From an uncultured Mycobacterium sp. (GTDB taxonomy: Bacteria > Actinomycetota > Actinomycetes > Mycobacteriales > Mycobacteriaceae): DNA of 64,000 nucleotides. Numbering within the stretch: position 1 is the stretch's first letter; each line of letters starts with the position of its first letter. The stretch covers positions 79,228-143,227 of the forward strand of contig FLQS01000007.1 of the NCBI GenBank assembly GCA_900078375.1, read 5' to 3'. Shown here piece after piece: positions 39,042-46,848 of the stretch. A program made the translations under genes and the position numbers. The notes below the pieces were generated by a model. That model worked only from the letters and a program-made list of their open reading frames with translations. It was not told the DNA's origin and made no database searches.

Positions 39042-40214
39042 ATGACCGAGCAACGAACCCGAGTTGTGGTGATCGGCGGTGGCTACGCCGGAGTGATCGC
39101 GGCCAACCATCTGCGGCTGCGTCCCGATGTGCAGATCACCCTGGTCAACCCCCGCCCTGAATTTGTCGAGCGGATCCGGCTGCACCAGCTGGTCACCGGA
39201 TCCGACGACGCCACGCATGCCTATGCCGACATCCTCGGTGACGGCATCGCGCTGGTCGTCGACGCGGCCACCCATATCGACACCGAGGCGCGGCAGGTCG
39301 AACTGTTCAGTGGCCAGCCGCTGCCGTATGACTACCTCATCTATGCGGTCGGCAGCGGCTCGGCTCAACCGGCCGTTCCCGGCGCCGACGAATTCGCTTA
39401 TCCCATCGCCGATCTCGAGGAAGCGCAGCGGTTGACCGCGAAGCTGGCCGACCTGCACTACGGCGCGCCGGTGTGCGTGGTCGGCGCCGGCCCGACCGGT
39501 ATCGAGACCGCCGCCGAACTGGCCGAGCTCGGCCGGAAGGTCACGCTGGTATGCGGTGCCGTCCTCGGGCCGTATCTGAGCACACCCGGCCGCCGGTCGG
39601 TGGCCAAGCGGCTGCGCAAGCTCGGGGTCGAGATCGTCGACGGACCGCAGGCCGTGGTGACCGCAGTGGACGCCGACGCGGTGACACTCGGTGACGGACG
39701 CCGGCTGGCCAGCCAGGTGACGATCTGGACCGCCGGGTTCGGCGTGCCCGACCTGGCGAGCCGGTCCGGGCTGCGCACCGACGCGATTGGCAGGCTGCTC
39801 ACCGACGAGACGCTGACCAGCGTCGACGATGCACGAATCGTGGCCGCCGGGGATGCTTCCGCGCCATCGAACCAGCCGCTGCGGATGAGCTGCCAGGCCG
39901 CGATCCCGCTGGGCGCCCAGGCCGCCAACACCGTGCTAGCCCGTATCGCCGGCGAGCGACCTGCCGTGATCAGCCAGGCGTTCACCGGACAGTGCATCAG
40001 CCTGGGCCGGGCCGGCGCGACCATTCAGATCGCCCGCACCAATGACGTCCCGATGCCGCTGTACATCGGCGGACGCACCGCGGCGACGATCAAGGAGGCG
40101 GTCTGCAAGGGCACGGTCAGCTTCCTACGCCGCGAGGCCCGTAAGCCCGGGTCCTACTTCTGGATCAAGGGCGGCGGCAAGCGGCCGGCACCCGAGGCGG
40201 TGCAGACGCGGTGA
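39042..40214 (+). CDS. FAD-dependent NADH dehydrogenase-like oxidoreductase
   Basis: A 390-residue pyridine nucleotide-disulfide oxidoreductase of the NDH-2/AIF-like kind. The FAD-binding VVVIGGGYAGVIAANHL is at residues 8-24, the NAD(P)-binding VCVVGAGPTGIETAAELAELG near 148-168, and the FAD-contact VAAGDAS near 267. It has no redox CxxC and no C-terminal membrane helix. The ATG at 39042 follows AAAGGAGAG. Its stop overlaps the sigma gene start by 4 bases; an oxidoreductase is one of the three classic ECF41 partner families. It may be the target regulated by that sigma factor. Confidence 0.92.
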   Translation: MTEQRTRVVVIGGGYAGVIAANHLRLRPDVQITLVNPRPEFVERIRLHQLVTGSDDATHAYADILGDGIALVVDAATHIDTEARQVELFSGQPLPYDYLIYAVGSGSAQPAVPGADEFAYPIADLEEAQRLTAKLADLHYGAPVCVVGAGPTGIETAAELAELGRKVTLVCGAVLGPYLSTPGRRSVAKRLRKLGVEIVDGPQAVVTAVDADAVTLGDGRRLASQVTIWTAGFGVPDLASRSGLRTDAIGRLLTDETLTSVDDARIVAAGDASAPSNQPLRMSCQAAIPLGAQAANTVLARIAGERPAVISQAFTGQCISLGRAGATIQIARTNDVPMPLYIGGRTAATIKEAVCKGTVSFLRREARKPGSYFWIKGGGKRPAPEAVQTR

Positions 40215-41104
40215 CCGCGACCGACGAACACGCCGACCGGTTCACCCTGCTGCGCCCACTGCTGTTCACCATCGCCTACGAGATCCTCGGCTCGGCAACC
40301 GAAGCCGACGACGTTTTGCAGGACGGCTATTTACGCTGGGCGACAGTTGATTTGGACGAAGTTAGGGATACCAAGGCCTACCTGGCTCAGCTGGTCACCC
40401 GACAGGCGCTGAACACGCTGCGCACGCAGGCCCGCCGCCGGGAGGATTACGTCGGGCCGTGGCTGCCCGAACCACTGCTGCTCGACGAGCGCGACGCCGC
40501 CGACGACGTGGTGCTCGCCGAATCGGTGTCGATGGCGATGCTCGTGGTGCTCGAGACGCTGACCCCCGACGAGCGCGCGGTGTTCGTACTGCGCGAGGTG
40601 TTCGGCTTCAGCCACGACGAAATCGCCGACGCGGTAGGCAAATCCACGGCCGCGGTGCGCCAGATCGCCCATCGCGCCCGTGAACACGTGCAGGCACGGC
40701 GGCGCCGGTACGAGCCGATGAACCCGCAGCAGTCCGAGCAGATCACCACGCAGTTTCTGACGGCGGCGGCGACCGGTGACGTCGCGGGCCTGATGCGCAT
40801 GCTGGCGCCCGACGTGGTGTTCACCTCCGACAGCGACGGCAAGGCCAGCGCCGCCCGCCGTCCGATTCTGGGCCCCGACAAGGTCGCCCGGTTCATTATC
40901 GGGCTGTTCCGCCAGGCCACACCCGAGTACCGGATCGAAGGCGCGAACTACAACGGAACGCCGGCGGTGGTGGTCTACCGCGGCGACGTGGCGGAATCGG
41001 TGATGATGGTCGAGATCACCGACGGGACGATCACCAATTTCTACGCGATGCGCAACCCGGACAAGCTCGCCGCAGTCACCGTGCGCAGGGAGATCAGTCG
41101 CTGA
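40211..41104 (+). CDS. ECF41-family sigma factor with fused SnoaL-like regulatory domain
   Basis: A 297-residue extracytoplasmic function sigma factor of group ECF41, the group of SigJ. Region 2 (about residues 12-75) and region 4 (about 105-165, with FVLREVFGFSHDEIADAVGKSTAAVRQIAHRAREHV) flank a linker with the group's WLPEP motif at 84-88. The C-terminal domain (about 175-297) is SnoaL-like and ends with the conserved NPDKL motif at about 282-286; in this group it controls sigma activity in place of an anti-sigma factor. The DGGGR motif is altered to DSDGKASA. The GTG overlaps the oxidoreductase stop by 4 bases. Confidence 0.93.
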   Translation: MTATDEHADRFTLLRPLLFTIAYEILGSATEADDVLQDGYLRWATVDLDEVRDTKAYLAQLVTRQALNTLRTQARRREDYVGPWLPEPLLLDERDAADDVVLAESVSMAMLVVLETLTPDERAVFVLREVFGFSHDEIADAVGKSTAAVRQIAHRAREHVQARRRRYEPMNPQQSEQITTQFLTAAATGDVAGLMRMLAPDVVFTSDSDGKASAARRPILGPDKVARFIIGLFRQATPEYRIEGANYNGTPAVVVYRGDVAESVMMVEITDGTITNFYAMRNPDKLAAVTVRREISR

Positions 41105-41144
41105 CGCCTTTGCGTCTGCTGGCCGCAGGCGTCAGGCTAGGGCG

Positions 41145-42392
41145 ATGCGCATCGACCGGCTCGGCGACCTCGGCACCGCCGCCGAGGTGCTGCGCGCCGT
41201 AGCCGGCGCCGCCGCTGCGCGCCGGCTGCCGCCTCCGGCCGCGCTCGCCGGCGACTGGTTTGGCTCAGCGGCGGTGATCGCCCCCACCGTGCCGGTGCGG
41301 GCGATCACCCCCGCCGAGGTGTTCGCCGTGCCACCGGGCGGTCGCGGGGATGCGGTCGGCGGCGGGTGGATCGGCTATCTGGCCTACCCCGACGCCGCTT
41401 CCGACGATGCGCCACCGCGGATCCCCGAGGCGGCCGGCGGCTGGACGGACAGTGTGCTGCGCCTTGACCGCGACGGTTGCTGGTGGCACGAAAGCCTGTC
41501 CGCCGCGCCGATCGCGGCGTGGGTGGCCGACGCGCTTTCGGATCCGCCATTGTCTTCTCTCTGGCAGCGCGATACGTACGAAATCGACTGGGAGAAACCC
41601 GATTTCGTACGCCACCAGGACGGAGTGGCGGCCTGCCTGGCAGCGATCCGGGCCGGTGAGGTCTACCAGGCCTGCGTCTGCACGCAATTCACCGGCTCAC
41701 TGCGCGGGTCGTCGCTGGAATTCTTCGCCGATGCACTCACCCGAACCACACCGGCCCGGGCCGCCTACCTGGCCGGCGATTGGGGTGCGGTGGCCTCGCT
41801 GTCTCCGGAGCTGTTCATCCGCCGAGTCGGCGACGACGTGACGTCCAGCCCCATCAAGGGCACACTGCCGCTGCACCGCCCGCCCGCGGAGCTGCTGGCA
41901 TCGGCCAAGGACGTCGCCGAGAACATCATGATCGTCGACCTGGTGCGCAATGACCTGGGCCGGGTCGCCGAGACCGGAAGCGTCACCGTCCCCGAACTTC
42001 TGAAGGTCCGGGCCGCACCGGGGGTGTGGCATCTGGTCTCCACGGTGGCGGCCACCGTGCGCCGCGAAATCCCCAACGCGGCACTACTGGAAGCGGCATT
42101 CCCGCCCGCATCGGTGACCGGAACACCGAAAGGTCGTGCCCGTCAACTGCTTTCACAGTGGGAGCCGCGGCGGCGCGGGGTGTACTGCGGCACCGTCGGC
42201 ATGGCGTCGCCGATCGCGGGCACCGAGCTGAACGTGGCGATCCGCACCGTCGAGTTCGACGCGGCCGGCGGCGCCGTACTCGGCGTCGGCGGCGGCATCA
42301 CCGCCGACTCCGACGCGACAGCCGAATGGCAGGAATGCCTGGACAAAGCCGCAGCCGTGATTCAGTCGCGCGCCCGCAGCACCGCCTCGTAA
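41145..42392 (+). CDS. pabB: Aminodeoxychorismate synthase component I
   Basis: A 415-residue chorismate-binding enzyme equal to Rv1005c. It amidates chorismate to aminodeoxychorismate for p-aminobenzoate and folate. The chorismate-binding fold is seen in AIRAGEVYQACVCTQFTG, SLSPELFIRR, SSPIKGTLP, NIMIVDLVRNDLGRV, the strongly conserved FPPASVTGTPKGRAR, and GVYCGTVGMASP. It is a stand-alone component I of ordinary length. Its last 31 bases overlap the convergent rsmI gene. Confidence 0.93.
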   Translation: MRIDRLGDLGTAAEVLRAVAGAAAARRLPPPAALAGDWFGSAAVIAPTVPVRAITPAEVFAVPPGGRGDAVGGGWIGYLAYPDAASDDAPPRIPEAAGGWTDSVLRLDRDGCWWHESLSAAPIAAWVADALSDPPLSSLWQRDTYEIDWEKPDFVRHQDGVAACLAAIRAGEVYQACVCTQFTGSLRGSSLEFFADALTRTTPARAAYLAGDWGAVASLSPELFIRRVGDDVTSSPIKGTLPLHRPPAELLASAKDVAENIMIVDLVRNDLGRVAETGSVTVPELLKVRAAPGVWHLVSTVAATVRREIPNAALLEAAFPPASVTGTPKGRARQLLSQWEPRRRGVYCGTVGMASPIAGTELNVAIRTVEFDAAGGAVLGVGGGITADSDATAEWQECLDKAAAVIQSRARSTAS

Positions 42393-43234
42393 AGGTCCCG
42401 CCGCGACGGCGCCCCCGGATGGGCCTGGATCACGTGGCCGCAGGCATCCTTGACCCGCATCCCGTCGGCCACCAGGGCGTCGACCTCGGCGACCAGCGTC
42501 GGCAGATCGGTGGTCGGCACCGCGCCGGCCAGCACCACGGTGATCTCGCCGAGTACCTTCTCATCGGCCCATACGGCGAGCTCGGCCAGCGTGCCGCGCC
42601 GGATCTCCTCGTGCACCTTGGTCAGCTCCCGGCAGACCACCGCGCGGCGCTGTCCGCCGAGCTCGTCGACGGCGTCGCGCAGGCAGTCGGCCAGCCGCCG
42701 CGGTGATTCGAAGAACACACAGGTGCGCGTCTCGAGAGCCAGTGTGGCCAGCCACGTCCGTCGGGCGGACTGCTTGCGCGGCGCGAACCCCTCGAAGCAG
42801 AACCGGTCGGAGGCCAGCCCGGAAACCGCCAGTGCGGTGGTGACCGCGGACGGGCCAGGCAGGCAGCTGACCAGTAGGCCTTCCTCGACGCAGGCCGTGA
42901 CCATGCGGTAGCCGGGATCGTTGATCAGCGGCATCCCGGCATCGCTGACCACCAGGACGGTGGCGCCGGACTTGATGTCGTCGACGAGCGCGGGCACCCG
43001 GGCCGACTCGTTCTGGTCGAACAGGCTGACCACCCGCCCGCCGATCCGCACACCCAGCGACTGAGCCAGGGTGCGCACCCGCCGGGTGTCCTCGGCGGCC
43101 ACTACATCGGCGGTGGCTAGCGCATCGACCAGCCGTTTCGAGGCGTCGCCCGGCTGGCCCAGTGGCGTGGCGCCGAGCAGCAGTCTCCCGGCAGTCCCCG
43201 TCGGGCCGGAGCGAAGCGACTCGGGGATTGACAC
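42362..43234 (-). CDS. rsmI: 16S rRNA 2'-O-ribose C1402 methyltransferase
   Basis: A 290-residue SAM-dependent enzyme of the tetrapyrrole-methylase fold, equal to Rv1003. Motifs are GRLLLGATPLGQPGD near residue 17, DVVAAEDTRRVRTLAQSLG, LVVSDAGMPLINDPGYRMV and SCLPGPSAVTTALAVSGL. With RsmH it methylates C1402 in the ribosomal P site. The first 16 residues come from a copy of the dispersed intergenic repeat read backwards (GTG at 43234); no other start codon is available in frame before the conserved part. Its promoter overlaps that of pmt. Confidence 0.93.
   Translation of the reverse strand: MSIPESLRSGPTGTAGRLLLGATPLGQPGDASKRLVDALATADVVAAEDTRRVRTLAQSLGVRIGGRVVSLFDQNESARVPALVDDIKSGATVLVVSDAGMPLINDPGYRMVTACVEEGLLVSCLPGPSAVTTALAVSGLASDRFCFEGFAPRKQSARRTWLATLALETRTCVFFESPRRLADCLRDAVDELGGQRRAVVCRELTKVHEEIRRGTLAELAVWADEKVLGEITVVLAGAVPTTDLPTLVAEVDALVADGMRVKDACGHVIQAHPGAPSRRDLYEAVLRARD
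43209..43230 (+). repeat. Dispersed intergenic repeat, copy 3, inside rsmI 5' end
   Basis: GAGCGAAGCGACTCGGGG followed by ATTG matches copy 2 (32521) except at two positions. It covers codons 2-9 of rsmI on the opposite strand, encoding SIPESLRS there. Confidence 0.55.
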
Positions 43235-43240
43235 CGGGAC

Positions 43241-43250
43241 AGCTTACGAT
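43241..43250. promoter_or_regulatory. Back-to-back -10 elements for rsmI and pmt
   Basis: AGCTTACGAT reads TAAGCT on the minus strand (43246 to 43241), 6 bases before the rsmI GTG, and TACGAT on the plus strand (43245-43250), 8 bases before the pmt ATG, sharing the TA at 43245-43246. The surrounding GCTTACGATCGCAAGC (43242-43257) is palindromic except at one pair. Confidence 0.5.
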
Positions 43251-43258
43251 CGCAAGCG

Positions 43259-44809
43259 ATGACCACGACCGCCGATGACCTCGAGGCGCATCAGCGCCAC
43301 GCGCCCGTCATCAGCCCCGGCCCGCTGGTACCGGTCGCCGACTTCGGCCCGCTCGACCGCATCGAGGGCTGGGTGGCCACCGCCATCGTCACCGCGCTGG
43401 CGGGGCTGACCAGGCTGATGAACCTTGGGTCGCCGACCGATGCCGGCACCCCGATCTTCGACGAGAAGCACTACGCGCCACAGGCCTGGCAGGTGCTGCA
43501 CAACTACGGCGTCGAGGACAACCCCGGCTTCGGGCTGGTGGTGCACCCACCGATGGGCAAGCAGCTCATCGCGATCGGTGAGGCGCTGTTCGGCTACAAC
43601 GGCGTGGGCTGGCGCTTCACCAGCGCGGTGTTCGGCGTGCTGCTGGTCCTGCTGGTGGTGCGCATCGTCCGGCGGATCAGCCGATCGACGCTGGTCGGCG
43701 CCGTCGCCGGCCTGCTGCTGATCGCCGACGGGGTGAGTTTCGTGGCGGCGCGTACCGCGCTGCTGGACAGCTTCCTGACGCTGTTCGTGGTCGCGGCGTT
43801 CGGCGCCTTGATCGTCGACCGCGATCAGATGCGCGAGCGAATGCACAACGCGCTGCTGGAAGGCCGCATCGCCGAGACGCCGTGGGGTCCGCGGCTGGGC
43901 GTGCGGTGGTGGCGTTTCGGTGCGGGCGTGCTGCTGGGCCTGGCGCTCGCGACGAAGTGGTCGGGGCTGTATTACATCGTCTTCTTCGGGGCGATGTCGC
44001 TGGCGTTCGACATCGCCGCACGCCGGGCCTACCGGGTGCCCCGGCCGTGGTTCGGCGCGATCCGCCGTGATCTCGGGCCGACCGCGTACGTGTTCGGACT
44101 GATCCCGTTCGGGGTGTACCTGGCCTCGTATGCGCCGTGGTTCTCCTCGGAGACAGCGGTCAACCGCTACGAGGTCGGACAGTCGATCGGCGAGCGGGAG
44201 TGGTATCAGCCGCCGGACGCGATCCGGTCGCTGTGGCACTACACCTACAAGGCGTATCACTTCCACTCGACGCTGACGAACGCGAACGGCAACCACCATC
44301 CATGGGAGTCCAAGCCGTGGACGTGGCCGATGTCGCTGCGGCCGGTGTTGTATGCCATCGACAACCAGAACGTGCCCGGCTGCGGAGCGGCTTCCTGCGT
44401 CAAGGCCGTAATGCTGGTCGGCACACCCGCGATGTGGTGGCTGGCGGTCCCGGTGCTGATCTATGCGCTGTGGCGGGCGTTCGTCCGCCGCGACTGGCGC
44501 TACGCGGTGGTGCTCACCGGCTACGGCGCGGGATTCCTGCCGTGGTTCGCCGACATCGACCGGCAGATGTACTTCTTCTACGCCGTGCCGATGGCGCCGT
44601 TCCTGGTCATGGCGATCGCGCTGATCCTCGGCGACATCCTGCACTCGCCCCACCAGAACGCCGAACGACGAACGCTCGGGCTGATCGCGGTGAGCTGCTA
44701 TGTCGCGCTGGTGATCACCAACTTCGCGTGGCTGTATCCGGTGCTGACCGGCGTCCCGATCTCGCAGTCGACGTGGAACATGGAGATCTGGCTGCCCAGC
44801 TGGCGCTAG
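43259..44809 (+). CDS. pmt: Protein O-mannosyltransferase (GT39)
   Basis: A 516-residue polytopic membrane enzyme equal to Rv1002c. It transfers mannose from polyprenol-phosphate-mannose to Ser and Thr of exported proteins during Sec export. The catalytic acidic pair is D68-E69 in IFDEKHYAPQAW, in the first extracytoplasmic loop, and the large loop contains YHFHSTLTNANGNHHPWESKPWTWPMSLRPVLY, conserved in the PMT family. About eleven membrane segments are visible. The lipoproteins in this window with Ser/Thr/Pro-rich linkers are possible substrates. Confidence 0.95.
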   Translation: MTTTADDLEAHQRHAPVISPGPLVPVADFGPLDRIEGWVATAIVTALAGLTRLMNLGSPTDAGTPIFDEKHYAPQAWQVLHNYGVEDNPGFGLVVHPPMGKQLIAIGEALFGYNGVGWRFTSAVFGVLLVLLVVRIVRRISRSTLVGAVAGLLLIADGVSFVAARTALLDSFLTLFVVAAFGALIVDRDQMRERMHNALLEGRIAETPWGPRLGVRWWRFGAGVLLGLALATKWSGLYYIVFFGAMSLAFDIAARRAYRVPRPWFGAIRRDLGPTAYVFGLIPFGVYLASYAPWFSSETAVNRYEVGQSIGEREWYQPPDAIRSLWHYTYKAYHFHSTLTNANGNHHPWESKPWTWPMSLRPVLYAIDNQNVPGCGAASCVKAVMLVGTPAMWWLAVPVLIYALWRAFVRRDWRYAVVLTGYGAGFLPWFADIDRQMYFFYAVPMAPFLVMAIALILGDILHSPHQNAERRTLGLIAVSCYVALVITNFAWLYPVLTGVPISQSTWNMEIWLPSWR

Positions 44810-44812
44810 AGA

Positions 44813-44821
44813 TTATCCACA
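44813..44821 (+). other. Perfect DnaA box
   Basis: TTATCCACA, three bases after the pmt stop. One box alone does not make an origin. It may titrate DnaA or be chance; a pair of near-boxes lies before the DUF222 gene at 62861-62887. Confidence 0.45.
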
Positions 44822-44838
44822 GCGCGAGATCGACACCC

Positions 44839-44868
44839 TGGCTGTGAAGAAAGAGAATTCCACAGCCA
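44839..44868 (+). terminator. Hairpin downstream of pmt
   Basis: TGGCTGTG (44839-44846) and CACAGCCA (44861-44868) are perfect 8-base inverted arms around a 14-base loop, 30 bases after the pmt stop and 60 bases before the DUF559 gene. A U tract is missing. Confidence 0.5.
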
Positions 44869-44928
44869 TGAAGGCGTTTTCGCTGCCTTGAGCACACGCC
44901 TGTCGGCGCCACACCACAGCATGCAGAC

Positions 44929-45780
44929 ATGTCGTCGCCGATTATTGGAAGCGCAGCGGTCGCCAGCGGCCTGCTCACCCGGGGGCAGCTGCGCTGGAAC
45001 TACACCGCAATTCATCCCGACGTGTACATCCGCAAGGGATGTGAACCCACCCTGGAGGTACGCACCCGAGCAGCAGCGCTGTGGGTACCCGGCGGCATCA
45101 TCGCCGGCAGAGCGGCGGCCGCGCTACACGGAGCGTCATGGATTGGTGCAGCAGCCCCAATCGAGCTCATCGGACGTGCCCGCCGCCGCCAACCCGGCGT
45201 CATCGTGCGCGAGGAACGCATCCGCGTGGGCGAATTCATGCCGCTGAACGACTTGGTCGTCACGACGCCGGAACGCACCGCGCTCGACATCGCCCGTCAT
45301 CTGCCGAGGGGCGAGGCCGTGGCCCACCTCGACGCGCTCGCGGCGGCCACCGGAATCAAGCCCGCTGACGTGCTCTCACTTGCCGACCGCTACCCGGGCG
45401 CACGCGGGGTCCGACGGGCCCGAGCCGTCGCGCCGCTGACCGATCCTGGCGCCCAGTCGCCACGGGAGTCGTGGCTCCGGCTGCTGCTGATCGACGCGGG
45501 ATACCCCCGCCCCAGCACTCAGATTCCGGTGTCCGACGGCTACACAACGGCGTTCGTCGACCTCGGCTGGGATGAGCCGAAGATCGGGCTGGAGTACGAA
45601 GGCGGACACCACCAGACGGAACGGCGCCAATTCGTACGGGACATCGGCCGACACGACATGCTCGAAGAGTTGGGCTGGCTGATCATTCGCGTGGTCAAGG
45701 AACACAGCCGCGGGTACATCCTTCGGCGAGTAGACGAGGCGTTCAACCGCCGACGATTTCCGCTCGCGAAATCTGCGTGA
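44929..45780 (+). CDS. AbiEi/DUF559-like protein
   Basis: A 283-residue protein. The N-terminal half resembles AbiEi-type antitoxin wing domains (GSAAVASGLLTRGQLRWNYTAIHPDVYI, AGRAAAALHGASWIG). The C-terminal part resembles DUF559, a Vsr-like endonuclease fold, with FVDLGWDEPKIGLEYEGGHHQTERRQFVRDIGRHDML carrying the Asp, Glu and His typical of the active site. Such genes are abundant in mycobacteria and are often called toxin-antitoxin components, but no toxin gene is adjacent. No ribosome-binding site is visible. It starts the accessory island after pmt. Confidence 0.8.
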   Translation: MSSPIIGSAAVASGLLTRGQLRWNYTAIHPDVYIRKGCEPTLEVRTRAAALWVPGGIIAGRAAAALHGASWIGAAAPIELIGRARRRQPGVIVREERIRVGEFMPLNDLVVTTPERTALDIARHLPRGEAVAHLDALAAATGIKPADVLSLADRYPGARGVRRARAVAPLTDPGAQSPRESWLRLLLIDAGYPRPSTQIPVSDGYTTAFVDLGWDEPKIGLEYEGGHHQTERRQFVRDIGRHDMLEELGWLIIRVVKEHSRGYILRRVDEAFNRRRFPLAKSA

Positions 45781-45827
45781 GGGTCGTCAATCGGGGACAA
45801 ACGACAGCCATGACGTCGATCTCGGCG

Positions 45828-46757
45828 CTAGGCAAGCCCGAGCACCGGCTTCAGATGCTCGGCGACCGCGGTGATGCCACCGGGCTTGTAGTCGTTCATC
45901 GTGGCCGCGCTCAGGATCACACCGTCGACGCCGGCGTCGAGCACCCTGGTCTTGATCTGCTCGGCTACCTGTTCGGGGCTGCCGAACACGGCCTGCTGCT
46001 TGAAGTCGTCCGGGATCATGTCGGGGGTGACGTTCTCGTCGATCAGCGCGATGGCGAGCACGCTGGTCTCCAAAGTGGCCGGGTCGCGGCCGATCTCCTC
46101 GCAGCGGTCCTTGACCACCGCGACCTTGCGGGGCAGCTCGTCGAAACCGGCGATGATGTTGAGGTGGTCGAAGTACTTGGCGGCCAACGGAATCGTCTTC
46201 TTCTCACCACTGCCGCCGATCATCAGCGGGATGTGGTCGCGGAAGCGGGGATTGGCGAACGCCTCCTGGGTCCGGTAGTACTTGCCATCCACCGTCACCC
46301 GTTCGCCACGCAGCATCGGCAGGATGATCTCCAGTGCTTCGTCGAGTTTCTTGAACCGGTCGGTGAAGGTCCCGAACTCGTAGCCCAGTGAGTCGTGCTC
46401 GAGTTCGAACCACCCGGTGCCGATGCCCAGGATCGCCCGGCCCTGGCTGATCACGTCGAGCGTGGTGATCACCTTGGCCAGCAGCGCCGGGTTGCGATAG
46501 GTGTTGCCGGTGACCAGCGTGCCGAGTTGCACTCGCTGCGTCGCGGTGGCGAGCGCGCCAAGCGCGGTGTACGCCTCCAGCATCGGTTCTTCGGGTGCAC
46601 CCAGGCCGGGCAGTTGGTAGAGGTGGTCCATGACGAAGACGGAGTCGAAGCCCGCGGCCTCGGCCTCCTGCGCCTGCGCGATCACCGTCGGGAACAGCTC
46701 GGCAACGCCGGTGCCGTAGGAGAAGTTGGGGATCTGAAGTCCGAGTTTGATTGCCAC
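45828..46757 (-). CDS. F420-dependent LLM-class oxidoreductase
   Basis: A 309-residue luciferase-like (LLM) TIM-barrel enzyme. The pattern EAEAAGFDSVFVMDHLYQLPGLG near the N-terminus, VQLGTLVTGNTYRNPALLAKVITTLDVISQGRAILGIGTGWFELEH and the C-terminal GSPEQVAEQIKTRVLDAGVDGVIL fit the mycobacterial F420-dependent subgroup (TIGR03560-like). It would reduce or oxidise a carbonyl or alcohol with F420. The substrate is unknown. It runs opposite to the following alcohol dehydrogenase, with 91 bases between starts that may hold divergent promoters. Confidence 0.9.
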   Translation of the reverse strand: MAIKLGLQIPNFSYGTGVAELFPTVIAQAQEAEAAGFDSVFVMDHLYQLPGLGAPEEPMLEAYTALGALATATQRVQLGTLVTGNTYRNPALLAKVITTLDVISQGRAILGIGTGWFELEHDSLGYEFGTFTDRFKKLDEALEIILPMLRGERVTVDGKYYRTQEAFANPRFRDHIPLMIGGSGEKKTIPLAAKYFDHLNIIAGFDELPRKVAVVKDRCEEIGRDPATLETSVLAIALIDENVTPDMIPDDFKQQAVFGSPEQVAEQIKTRVLDAGVDGVILSAATMNDYKPGGITAVAEHLKPVLGLA

Positions 46758-46848
46758 AAGCGCTTACGTAACCACGACTAACCGGGGCGCGCGCCCCGTT
46801 TCACTCTCCGCGAACGTGGGAATACCGCCGGGCCGTAAGGTCAGGGCC

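Noticed and set aside
43244..44653. A 469-residue minus-strand frame opposite pmt
   Set aside because: His/Arg/Gln-rich shadow with no family resemblance; pmt has its catalytic and loop motifs.
44813..44821. Replication origin
   Set aside because: One DnaA box only, no AT-rich unwinding region, no dnaA or dnaN gene nearby.
44929..45780. Complete toxin-antitoxin pair
   Set aside because: Only an AbiEi/DUF559-like gene is present; no adjacent AbiEii-type toxin gene is seen, so the name would be unsupported.
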